This document shows, piece by piece, positions 24,490 through 35,405 of a stretch of DNA of 64,000 nt. The position numbers were made by a program, and so were the translations under genes. The notes beneath the pieces are model-generated. The model made no database searches. It was not told the DNA's origin and saw only the letters and a program-made list of their open reading frames with translations. The DNA lies in NCBI GenBank assembly GCA_040954595.2, contig CM082582.2, positions 9,610,001 through 9,674,000 of the forward strand, written 5' to 3'. Position 1 is the stretch's first letter, and each line of letters opens with the position of its first letter. This DNA comes from Balanoglossus misakiensis. Lineage: Eukaryota; Hemichordata.

Positions 24490-27400
24490 TCAGGACTTTT
24501 GAAGCTTACTGAGCAGAATTTCATTTTTTCGACATTCCTGTAAGAGATACAAGAAAAGAATCATCAGTTTCTGCAAGAACTAACTCACACTAGCATAAGC
24601 AATCTCTTGGATAAGGCATTTGTATTTTGATTGCCTTAAAATACATGGCAACTGCGTATTTTATCATCAAATTGAACTTACCTCTTTGAAATCTTTGACA
24701 GTCTTGAAGTAGAGTCTCTGTTTATCGATTAAATCTAGATAAGTATCATTCAGATGATCACGTCTCATCTTTTCCTCTTGTTTTTTCTTCTCAACCTGAA
24801 CAGAAATTCGTAATTACTTTTTATGAGCAGTTGTAATAGTTCTGCAGGACACACAAAACACATTTTTTTTTATCACAGGTTCAATTTTTGTAACGCTACC
24901 AAAAGATATAAGATCTCACCTTGGTTTTGTTGGTCTTGATGCCCTCAACAATCTGTTCAAACTGTTTCAAGAACTGATCTTTGGTCGACATGGACGACAT
25001 GGCCCTGCAAGACACACAGACACATTCAAGGGTCAAATCAAGGTTATACATGGCGCTATATAAATCATATAGATCTTAAGTGACACACAATTTGCATTAT
25101 TCATTGTTGGCACTTACTGAGAGAAGTTGTCATGGATCGAGTTGAGTAGATTGACTTCTTTCTCCAAATACAACTTTGTATCATCCAGCGTGTTGTAGAG
25201 TGTGTAGAATTGCTTGGTTTCAGTGTGGGTCGCACCAACTGAGGGAGGCAGGACAAAGTGGAATTAAATTGTGAATAAAAGTGAATTAAATATAATATTA
25301 AAATTGCTGGCTTGAACCCCAGGCAAAATTTCACCCAAAGACAAGTACAAATCAAATGTCACTTGAGCTGTCCATGGGATGAACACCAACCTTGATTGTA
25401 AAGCTCTACGAATCTTCTCTGGTACTGACTCAGTTCGGCTCGGGACGGCACCTCGTCGATCTTCCTCTGGAGAACCGAAATCTCGCGATTCTTGCGCGCC
25501 TGGGGAAAGATGACATCATGAGAGTGTGTCTCCAAGGGGTCAATGCCCAGTGAAAGGCAAGTGTGATTCAATGACTCGATAACACAGTCTACATTTTCCT
25601 CTTGTGAACCCATTCCATCATTTGTCACTCACCAACAAGAGTCTGATCTTCTGCAGTTTCTCCTTATCAGCCTGGTATTGCTTTGCAATCAGCTGACTTC
25701 GCTCGTCCTCCTCCCCCTCATCTCCCACGTCGCCTTTCAGTTCGGCGATTTGTTGCTGAAGTCTGGCCAGTTCTTCCTGCAGAGGGAGGCAAACTAGATG
25801 TAATTATCACCAAGGGACTTCAACCCAACCTTCTATATCATCTGTAGTCCTTACTTATCCTGTGTTATAATAAGTGTAGAATATTAATTCCCTCTTTCTT
25901 ACTCTGCCACATGTGGTCCTTACCTTACAGTGAGCCCGGAACTCTTGCTCTTGTTTCTTCAGATTTTCGTTCATGGCAACCAGCGATCTCAGTGCTTGCA
26001 GTATTCTGAAAAGAAATGCCACTGAATGAACCTTTTCGTATTGTTTTTAAAGGAGTATGTCGCAATCTGGCTGGAACACAGGTTCACAATCCAAGCTCAC
26101 AAGAGGATACTCGAAAGAATGGGTGTTTTGTAAAGCTAAGATTCACTTACTCTGAATTTTCGTCGGTTTCGATTTCTTCCAACTTGGCCATTTCTTCATC
26201 AACTTTGGCACAAGTCAGTTTAATCTAGCAAACAAATGTTATACCTGTGATAAGTCAAGGATTCTACAGCGAAACCATTGATGAATGCTTCTGTGTAAGA
26301 GTTTCTGAGAATCGGATAATTCATCAAAACTTTCAAGAAAATCTGACCATCATTTACCATGTCAATAACGTAAAAAAAAAGTGGAGATAAAGTTGTCCAC
26401 ACACTCACCTCTTCCATTCTCTTCTGTGTGTCTTGATAACTTTGTTGAAGCTTTTCATGATTGACTTTCACCTGTTAAGGATTATCAAAGTACCGGTAAA
26501 CGACAGCGGTCGGTCAATCAATTAGCAGTGGCCTTGATGATATTGCTTTGAATGAACTTCGTGCTTGTTCCCCTAGCTTCATTTGCCTATCTCATGTGAC
26601 ATTTGTAATGAGTATGCATATACTCTTCATTTTTGTTGGCAAACTCACCTCCTCAAATTTCTTTTCCTGAACCAGAATTTGTTTGTTGAGAGATGCCATT
26701 TGCCTCTTATGGACTTGGGCTCCGGTCAGACGTTCTGGTCTCTCTTCTGTGCTCAGTTCTTGTTGCTGGAGAAGAATTTGCAATCATTTGTGATGAATTT
26801 ATTTTGACAAACAAATAGGCCCATCAAGTTACTACAAATCTACCAGAATAAATTTCAGTGGTTTTACTGAGTTCTTCATTACCTTGTCAGCATAGTGTGA
26901 GGCTATCTGTTGGATCTCTTCAGATTGCAAACCAACAATGGATCCCACTGCACTGGCAGTGATCTGACTCTGCAAAAGAATCGAGACAATACGCCAATCA
27001 GTCACAAATACAGACAGACAAAAATACAGGCAAGCACGAAATGTACAATTTGCTGTGAACTTCAACATGGTTTGCTGTTTTTTCCACCCACCTCTTCTGT
27101 GACTGACATTCCTTTCATCAGATCCTTGATTCGCTTTTCGTCCACGGCACTCGTCGCTTCTTCCACATCTTTTCCTCCTCTCATGACGCCGGCTACGGCC
27201 TTCTTCTTGTCGTCTTGTTCATCCTTGACTGACTTGGACGGCTGTGCCACGCCAAATTTCCTGAGGACATCGAGTGGGAAAGGTATTTAGCTGAGAAATG
27301 GACAGTGGAGTTTTCAAAGTCTTAGGGGGTCACACTGTTTACTTCTGTACCGCATGTTTACCTGCCAGTCTCTTTATGGACTAATCAATGATTTGGGGAG

Positions 27401-29031
27401 TCGAACGTTCTCTTTGTGTCAACAAATTCCCTTTGAAAGTGTCCAGCGTTATAATATACCTGTGATGATCAATTTCCTCCACAACATCAAATAATTATAC
27501 ATTAACTCAGCAATCTCTTGCTAGAAACATACTTTCCATATTCCAACAGCGTGGAATGAATTCTCATCTCTTCATCGTGACTTTTTAAACCATGAGCTCG
27601 ACGGTAGCGACGCTTGGGTTTGTAGGATTCCTTGATGTTCTTCACAGAGTCAAAACAATCCCCTTTTCTTTCTTCAAACTCTTCATCCTTACATTGTGAA
27701 TTATAAAAATATATATGAATTATGAGCAATTTTACAGACTTTTTTTGAAGTAAAAATTGATGCTATAAATCAGTACAATTAAACAATTGTAACAAATTGA
27801 ATTTTTTGTTTGTGATTACCTGTGGTGTACTGTGGTTTTTGTTGAACTGAGACACCGAGAACGCACGGTTGTAATCGCCAAGTTCTTCTCTGGTTTCAAT
27901 AGCTTTCTTCACCAGCCACTGCATGAAGAACAATATCAACAGTGTAAAGTCACTGTATAAATATTGCAATATGAACCCATCCACTGAAATGTACTTGGCC
28001 AAAATCAATGTGGACTTTCTTGGCTGACCATTGACCTCAGTTTGCAGTCAAAGGTCATTCAATGAACGTATACATACCTGTACAGTTGGATAGATGTGAA
28101 TGAAATCGAGACCTTGAATCTGATGTGGCTCCAAACGATGTGGACATTTCATCCGTGGCAACACACGAACAATCTTTTCTGTCAGTGCTCTGAAACGAAA
28201 AAAACAATGATTACAGTATTTCAATATCTGGAGACACGTATTATACTGTAAAATGTACTTATTGTCACCACAAACCACTTGAGTAACTTTGAATATTTTT
28301 CTTACATCTTTTGGCCAATGGTTGAATTCTCCTGAAACAACAAGTCAACGTCCACATCGAAGTTGCAAGTCGTGATGCACCATGTCATGCCACCAACCAC
28401 CTACAAATAAAACAGACACAATGAGAAATGCAGCTTCAACTCAGTAGAGTCACCAGAATGATGAGCCAAGACAGTGATAATGTTGAAACAGTTACCTTGT
28501 CAAAGGGCGAGAGTCCTTTGATACGAGCCCTGAAGTAACCGGCTGCGAGCAGCAGTTCAATGGTTTCTTGTAACTTGATGTGCTGCTCCTCATCTTCACG
28601 AACTTCGGCCTGTGAGTGAGACAAAATGTTGAAACATCAACTGGCCTATTTCATTGGATACTAATTTATGTGAGATACTGATAAGTGTCAACACTTCCCC
28701 CTGAATGATGTAACAAGGTCCATGGCTGATCATGCATGCGGGTACGGGTGGGCGTTGGCAAGGGTGGGCGTGGCTGTCACGGACTGTCACTTGGGTACAT
28801 CATCAACGCCAACATAGAATGCTGCCGAGTTTGTGCTTTATGCATCTGCAAGTTCCCTTTCAGAGTAAGCAAATGGATCTTTAGTATGCGGGGCATATTC
28901 AAACGCCAGGAAATGAAACCACCCTTCCCCATGTTAATGTTCGGGATAGATTGACTCTGTCTGTGTGTACAGTTGGCGAGATCTGTTTGTTTACATTGGT
29001 TAAAACTCACCTGTGATGGCGGGGCATCCAT
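24490..29031 (-). CDS. CCDC93: Coiled-coil domain-containing protein 93, Commander/CCC complex subunit
   Basis: About 18 exons on the minus strand closely follow human CCDC93 as I remember it. The N-terminal calponin-homology-like NN domain carries [18 protein letters not shown], then [20 protein letters not shown] and [17 protein letters not shown]. The long C-terminal coiled coil carries [19 protein letters not shown] and [15 protein letters not shown]. Exon 1 (29011-29031) codes only for MDAPPSQ. I preferred this ATG over the open frame further upstream because the next exon (28497-28610) continues in frame with [13 protein letters not shown]. The final exon 24490-24537 ends in SKLQKS and TGA. 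In animals CCDC93 binds CCDC22 and COMMD proteins on endosomes and acts in retriever-linked cargo recycling. The gene lies downstream of WRNIP1 on the same strand and converges with astacin, about 300 bp apart. Confidence 0.95.
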
Positions 29032-29568
29032 TTGTATCAAACTGGTTGTTGGACTGTCTTTAAAATGCTTTAAAACGGCATAAACTGGTTCCAGCACCGC
29101 CTCTTTCCTAATTTTACTGCAGCTGTATCCGTCACGAGTGAAGCTCGAACTTTGACCTCTAAAAGCGCGCCCTCACCGGATCGATTCACATTTGCCTAGA
29201 TTCTCTTGTTCATGTTTCAAACTCGATGGATTTTATTATATTTTCCAGAGATAGTTTCGATATTCCTGCTTCAATTCTGTATGTGAAGGATAAACCGGTA
29301 TATAACAGATCTAAGGAAAATTTTGACAGCATTTAACATATAAAAAATAATCACAAGTTTCTGCTTTTTGTTTTTATTTTATTCTCAAAATAACTCGAAA
29401 AGATTTCATGAAAACCAATACTCCATGGAACATAAATCAGTGACTGGTGTTACACTACATTACATTCATTTCGCTTTCCACCAAAGTCCCAAATGCAAAA
29501 AGCCTGGCTCCTACAAAATCCATTAGCAAAATCATGCAGCTGCTCAGTGTTCTAGCTAATGACCAGTC
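29032..29568. other. Intergenic region between WRNIP1 3' end and CCDC93 start
   Basis: This stretch holds the CCDC93 promoter and 5' UTR and the WRNIP1 3' UTR. On the minus strand, overlapping AATAAA hexamers (TTTATT at 29373-29378 and 29378-29383) lie about 190 bp after the WRNIP1 stop and are likely its polyadenylation signals. No other feature was recognised. Confidence 0.55.
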
Positions 29569-32170
29569 CTAACTGAAAAAGTCCACATCTTCCATTCCAT
29601 CCGGCATGTAAACCTGCTGCTTCCTGGGGTCGTATCCCTTGCCGTATCCCAAGTCTTTCATCAGTCTGGTCGGAGCATTCCGGAGGTGTAAGGGCACACC
29701 TGGCAACGGTCCCTCGTGGTTGTCAATGGACGCCTTGGCTTTCTCAAGTGCGGCGTACACTTCGTGTGATTTCGGGGCTTTTGCTAAATACACAGCACAC
29801 TGTGCCAAGAAAACCTACGAAAATTAGAAAATAAAAAAAGTTAATATATATATTTTATTACACTATTTAGGCACATATGCAATTACTAATAATATACTCA
29901 CATCGCATTCTGGCATTCCAACAAACTGACACGCTTGGAAGGCCGATACTGCCACACCAAGGGCTTGTGGGTCTCCTAAACCTGAAATGACAAAATACAG
30001 AGAGTGGTCAGAGTTACCAAGAAACCACATCAGATCACCACCACCACCACCAACACATCAAATGCTTTCATGGCCAGATAATGGCACAGTATGACTTACA
30101 TACCAATATCTTCACTAGCAGTTCTTACGAGTCGTCTGGCAATATACAGTGGATCTTCACCACCTTTCAACATCCTGGTCACCCAGTACAGTGCTGCGTT
30201 CGCATCCGAACCTCGGATTGATTTCTGCATCGCAGATATGCAATTGTAATGTTCTTCTCCTGCAAGGAATCAAGTTAGAGACATTTCAAAAGATACTTGC
30301 ATGTGAAGTGCATACTTTTAAGTGTTCATTTCACAGCCAATATGATGCACTACTGCCTTAACATCCTCATGAGAAAATGTTTCCTCATAAAGTGCTCACA
30401 AAGTCTTGAACTTCAATTCTTTTTCTTACCTGCCCTGTCATAGAGGATGTACGATCTTTGCAACCCTTCTTTGATGTGATTCAGTCCAACGACAACCACC
30501 TTATTGGACACACCATCGGTTGAATCATCAGTTGTGTCTGACCAATCAGAATTGTCGTGTGATTGGTCATGGCCACTGCCTTGGGACATCTGGTGAGAGG
30601 CTGTCTGTGATTGGACAGCAATCTGCAGACTGTTGAGAGCAGACCGGGCATCGCCATCACACAAATGGGCAAGTGTTGTGATGGCATACTTCTCGATATA
30701 AAATTCTACCCTGTAAAAATGTGTAAAAATGCTTCCAATTATCAATTTTTTTTAACTGGTCTGTGGATTTTTCATCTTCATATATTGTATTGTTTCATGG
30801 AGGGTTATATCACAGAATTTCTGATCAAAAACTGACCTGTCGCCATCGTCACCACCATTCAACATACTTCCGGGGTCCTCCCCCTGTTCCAGTACTCTTC
30901 CGTGCAACGATTCCACCGCCCTCTCCAGGATACCCTGCACGTTTTCCACCGACAGTTTTTCCAGGACCACAACCCGGCATCGGCTCAGCAGCGCCGTGTT
31001 CACCTGGAAGGAAGGGTTCTCCGTGGTTGCCCCTATCAACGTGATGGTGCCACTTTCCACATGTGGTAGGAATGTATCCTGGAAATAATCAGGGAATACA
31101 TTTTTGATCAGACACGCAGGAAATCTCACTTTGGTCAAGGGCAGTATTTTGCTTTATCCATGAAATTAATGTTGTGAAACATTCGCACTTTGTAAAACTT
31201 TTTTTTCTTACCTGCTGTAATTTATTAAATCTGTGGATTTCATCAATAAAGAGAACGGTCTTCTTCTTCAACATGGTTTGTTCATTCTTGGCAATCTTGA
31301 TGACTCCTTTGACTTCAGCAATGTTACTGGTTGTGGCTGACAGCTGAACGAACCTCAGTCTGTTATTGCATTTCTCTTTGATGTTCTTTGCCACTATCCT
31401 GGCCAAAGTTGTCTGTGAAATATTGGGTGAACAAACTAAGAAATTAACACTTCAGTTGATTGGGGGGGGGGGGGAGAGAAGACATGAACTTGTGAAAACA
31501 ACTCATGTCTGTAAATGTAGAGGAGTGAAATTGACATTGATATACACACCTTACCACACCCTGGTGGTCCCCACAGAATCATGGACGGGATTTCATTTGC
31601 CAGCAACAGAGATCTGAGCAAGGTGTTCGTACCGACAGCTTTCTCCTGGCCAAGATATTCACTCAACGATGATGGTCTCATCTGTTCGGCTAAAGGTGCA
31701 AACTTCATCCCTTCTCCTCGCCCCGGTTGTTTCGGAGCAGACACCGCACTCGAGTTATCTGCATCACCCGTTCCCTTGTCGGTCCGACCTCCAAAGAACG
31801 GGTGGGTCGGCCGTCGAGTTGCTGTGCTTTGATTCCCGTGTTTAACGACGTTTCTATTACCTGTTGGTGATGATCTCTTGCTCGTCGGAGTTGGACTTAC
31901 CGCTAGTGATCCCCAAGCCTCGAGTTTCTTACCTCTACTGGTTGGAGTAAGGGCTGCTTTGGAATCGGCCGACTCCGAGCCAACTTTGGGTCTTTTCTTG
32001 GCCGGTAGGTCGTCATCGTCAGTGATCCTACTCCTTTGCTGCTTCTCCACCTGCTCGAGACTATTCTCTGATTTCTCTAAACATCTCTCTACGTGTAGAT
32101 TTATCGTCGCAAGTGAATGTTCCTGTCCGCAAATGGGACATTGCATTTTCCGTGATTTCTGGTCGGCCAT
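29569..32170 (-). CDS. WRNIP1: WRNIP1 / Mgs1 family AAA+ ATPase with UBZ zinc finger
   Basis: Exon 1 (31550-32170) starts at ATG 32170. It encodes a UBZ4-type ubiquitin-binding finger ([20 protein letters not shown]), a disordered Ser/Thr/Lys-rich linker, and the start of the ATPase ([17 protein letters not shown]) up to Walker A GPPGCGK. The intron falls exactly after the Walker A lysine, and the next exon continues [10 protein letters not shown]. Walker B ([10 protein letters not shown]), sensor 1 ([14 protein letters not shown]) and [11 protein letters not shown] follow, then the clamp-loader-like C-terminal domain with [13 protein letters not shown], and finally [22 protein letters not shown] near the end. 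Known family members are nuclear and associate with replication forks, polymerase delta and ubiquitinated PCNA. All key residues are present. A Gly/Ser/Asp-rich insert occurs in the C-terminal domain (about 30510-30600). Confidence 0.95.
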
Positions 32171-32178
32171 TTTGACCC

Positions 32179-32209
32179 CGCCCACTTTTCGCGGCACAAA
32201 AAGTGGGCG
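32179..32209. promoter_or_regulatory. 11-bp inverted repeat with E2F-like core upstream of the WRNIP1 ATG
   Basis: Perfect arms CGCCCACTTTT (32179-32189) and AAAAGTGGGCG (32199-32209) are separated by 9 bases. The left arm runs into TTTTCGCGG (32186-32194), which resembles an E2F site. The element begins 9 bases before the WRNIP1 start codon. It could act in the promoter as DNA or as a hairpin in the 5' UTR; nothing here distinguishes the two. Confidence 0.45.
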
Positions 32210-32224
32210 TGGTCACCACTGCAA

Positions 32225-32370
32225 TGAGACATGACGAGAGAAGTCCTGAGTGGATATGGGGGCATTTGAAATGAATTTCGAATTTTGCTTGGGAGTTGAG
32301 ACATGACGAGAGAAGTCCTGAGTGGATATGGGGGCATTTGAAATGAATTTCGAATTTTGCTTGGGAGTTG
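32225..32370. repeat. 72-bp perfect tandem duplication
   Basis: The unit starting TGAGACATGACGAGAG and ending in GCTTGGGAGT is present twice head to tail (32225-32296 and 32297-32368) with no visible mismatch. It lies about 55 bp upstream of the WRNIP1 start codon. The identity implies a recent duplication. Confidence 0.9.
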
Positions 32371-32592
32371 GTCAAGCAGTGAAAAGTCATGAACAAACAC
32401 TGGCCGTTGGTTAGGAAACTAATACACACTGGCACTGTGACTACTGATACGTTAAGCAGTTCGGGACTTCAGATCCTTTCCCCAAATGCTTTGAGTCACT
32501 AAAACAGACACAACCATACGTTACTACATCTTTTCCATGATTCCTGACTGCCTAATGTATGGCACACATGAATTCTTTGATCAGAAATATCA

Positions 32593-32598
32593 TTTATT
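32593..32598 (-). terminator. Candidate polyadenylation signal for the FAM210A-like gene
   Basis: TTTATT on the plus strand reads AATAAA on the minus strand, about 310 bp after the stop codon of the FAM210A-like gene. Confidence 0.45.
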
Positions 32599-32909
32599 TT
32601 AATATCATGCAGTAATTCATGCACATTAGGAAATACAATTCTCAATTTATATCTAGGAAATCATAATTACATGGCATTTACGTAAAAGCATAAAAATGTT
32701 CAGCATGTAATCCCTACAGCTATATGTATGGGATTATTTCTGAGCCAACACAGCAGCACTTTTTAAGTTACTGTAAAATCTCTTGCACTCCTTTTGCATT
32801 GAAACCCTTCTACAAAACCCTTTCCATATCAGTCCACACTTCTCAATTAACAGACATCAAATGTCCCTACATCAGACTCTGGATTTTTAATATCCAACTT
32901 CTAAACATT

Positions 32910-34407
32910 TCACGGCTGTTTCCGTTTCTCCAAGGTCTTGCGCGATCTCTCTCTCATATCAGACATGGATTCCTTCAAACCCTCTCTGAAAGTTTGATCT
33001 TTGGGGGGAGCAGCCGCCATGTGTCCTTTGTTGCGAAGGTATCGCACCATGTACGTGGTTCCTCCCAGCGTGACTGTGTACCTGGCAGGAGTTGCAATCT
33101 TGTACATGGCATAGGCAATCAGAAGGCCACTGGCTGTCGGGGTGTTTATCGTGGCGATGATGGACTCGCCCACTCCCAGGTGGGTCAGGAACTTCTCAAT
33201 GATTGGCACCATATCAAACCCACTGTCAACGAAGAAAAAGAACAAAAAAGTAGTTGTAATTACAGTATTTTCCAATACCCACAATGCTGTAATCATACTG
33301 CTGTTTCGTATCCTACATATAAGTTCAAAAGCATACTGAAGTGTGACAGGTTCCACCGATCCTTACCTGTGCGTCACCGTGAAATAGAAGGTGCTATACC
33401 ACACAGTGGACGTGACCAGATGCACGGGTATCATCACCTTGCCGTACTGCTTCAGCAAAATCTTGTACCTCTGCCAAATGCTCATTTTCTGCAGTTCCTC
33501 ACTGTCTATGTCCATAATCTCTTCAGCATCAGCACCCTCCTCCGCCTTGACAGCATCCTCTTTTTCAGTTTCCGTTTTCTCGGCGTCGCTTCTGTTTTGT
33601 TCATGTTCGTGTTCTTTGAGCTTGGATTCCGATTGTGCGCTGAAATGCCTGGTCTGTACGGCAGATGGGTTCAGAGGATGATTAGGGTTAAGACTGTTCC
33701 ACTTGATTCCACATCTCGGCTGTGTGAACTGATCCAGTGTCCGTTGTCGGGGTTCATAATTTCGGTCGTGGACTGAGTTGAGTTTTGAAGAGAAAGTGAT
33801 GTAGCCGCATCTCCTTGTGCTGACACCTATGAAATGAGAAAAGAACGAAAATTATTGTTTATATTCCTGATAATGGTGTACTGGGATTTAGGCCTGAGAT
33901 GGTTGCATAATATACTGAGATCCCTCCAAGGCTTTTGCAGTGACATATGATAAGTAATACTTCAGTAACAACCATACTAGCCGAGAAAAAAAATAAGACA
34001 AGGCGATTTGATAAATGAAATCTCTACATGATCCGTACATATCAAATTAAGATGCGCTTAGGGCACACCGGAAACCACCCCGTCCAATGAATGAAACATC
34101 TCGTGGCTCGTGTACTCGATGCACTTTGAATGCAACTGATGACCTGATACAAGCAAAGACCATGGAGGTAGAAGATATTCTATTGGTACAAGTTGTAATC
34201 GCTCACATCAAAAACACACCACTAGGGTCCACTGACACACCCAGGCCACACAAATTGAACAGTCCCTGATAGGACTGTCAAGGTGAAATCACAGTCGATT
34301 GCAATAACATTGTATTTTTGTTTACCTGGGGAAAATGTGAATAACTGCGTGTTCGTCGAAGGCCTGGTCACATTCGCAGCGAGTCTGCGAAAAACCACGT
34401 TTGCCAT
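32910..34407 (-). CDS. FAM210A-like mitochondrial DUF1279 protein
   Basis: Three exons (34326-34407, 33367-33826 and 32910-33222) give 284 residues, close to human FAM210A (272). The N-terminus (MANVVFRRLAANVTRPSTN) is basic and lacks acidic residues, as a mitochondrial presequence should. The motif TRHFSAQSE later could lie near a cleavage site. An acidic, coiled stretch precedes the DUF1279 core, with KQYGKVMIPVHLVTSTVW, a hydrophobic segment, and AYAMYKIATPARYTVTLGG. A charged helical tail ends at KRKQP. Family members are mitochondrial membrane proteins linked to mitochondrial translation and muscle and bone homeostasis in vertebrates. The C-terminal helix is shorter than in vertebrate FAM210A. 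FAM210B shares the core, so the exact paralogue is uncertain. Confidence 0.88.
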
Positions 34408-35405
34408 GACTGCAACGGAATTTTCGATTTATATCACGCCTGTCTCTGTCCGACATCTAATTGCTACCGGGAAATGACTGCTTTCATCGTGGTTGTTAGT
34501 CGGAAAGTGATGAAATGTATAAGAACAGTTGCAGATTTTCGCACACGTGAGAATCTCGATTTACGAAATGGCGAAATTTACATATCGTGCGCAGACGTGA
34601 TAAGTAGACAGTCGCACACTTGGACCCTTTAACTAAGTAATGTAATATGTTTCAGATAAATATGCATTATTATAAACGAACATTTTTTTCAATGTGTTAT
34701 TAAGTAAATAATAGTACGAAAATAATACAACTGACCACATTTTGTAAAATGTTCTCAAAAGAAGTCCATAAAGTCACAATATCTCTTTCGCAGCCATCTT
34801 ACTTATATTTCTCCTGGTTAAGGGGTTTCAAACATAGCAACATCCAAAATGGCGGTGGTGATGATCATTTCCTTCCGCAGTGGTTCATAACTTGAGAAGA
34901 CCTGTAGTAGATATTTAGGTATGATAGCTTACAATTTACAGCGAGATGTGCACAGTCGGTCTCGTTACATTTTATTTTAAACGATATACTGTCAGTGTGG
35001 ATGAAAATAGTCATCGTATTGTAGATCGATCCTTACCAAGACAACTGTACGATTTGCTACAATGTAACGTTATTGTACATACATGTATATGTGACATTTG
35101 ACTTTTTTAATACTGTTAAGTTCTGTATAGTCTTTTTGAATGTGTTATAATACTTACTTACAGATCATTATTCAGTTTGCTACAAACCTATCACAATTGT
35201 CATAATCATCGTTCAGTGGAAATAGAAGTTGACAACTGAACATTGTAAACATCAAAATACACATATGTCCCCTCTTAACCTCAGGTGACTGTTCCAAGAA
35301 TATGATTAACTAAGAATGACACATCCTTTAATGGGCAAATCATCAAATTCTGCAGTTTTTCATAATCATTAGACTCAATTCTGTGAATTCCACAGTGGTG
35401 CAGCA
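34408..35405. other. Divergent intergenic region, FAM210A-like / coiled-coil gene
   Basis: About 1 kb separates two divergently transcribed genes. It should contain both promoters. The sequence is AT-rich with no CpG-dense core, TATA box or exon that I could assign with confidence. Confidence 0.5.

Larger units (their letters stand above)
32171..32909. other. WRNIP1 promoter region and FAM210A-like 3' UTR
   Basis: This region contains a short inverted repeat next to the WRNIP1 ATG and a 72-bp tandem duplication, both listed separately. Toward 32593 a minus-strand AATAAA (TTTATT at 32593-32598) suits the FAM210A-like transcript that ends here. No additional coding exon was seen. Confidence 0.5.

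Noticed and set aside
28777-29097. Longer N-terminus for CCDC93
   Set aside because: It starts with GTG, not ATG, and reads through the donor at 29010. The ATG at 29031 gives a proper join to the next exon.
32171-32197. Upstream extension of WRNIP1 (PRKVGGVK)
   Set aside because: The extension begins at GTG and is not conserved; the ATG at 32170 directly precedes the UBZ finger.
32724-33776. A 350-codon open frame on the plus strand
   Set aside because: It lies antisense to the FAM210A-like exons, has no family features, and its length follows from the reverse frame of a real exon.
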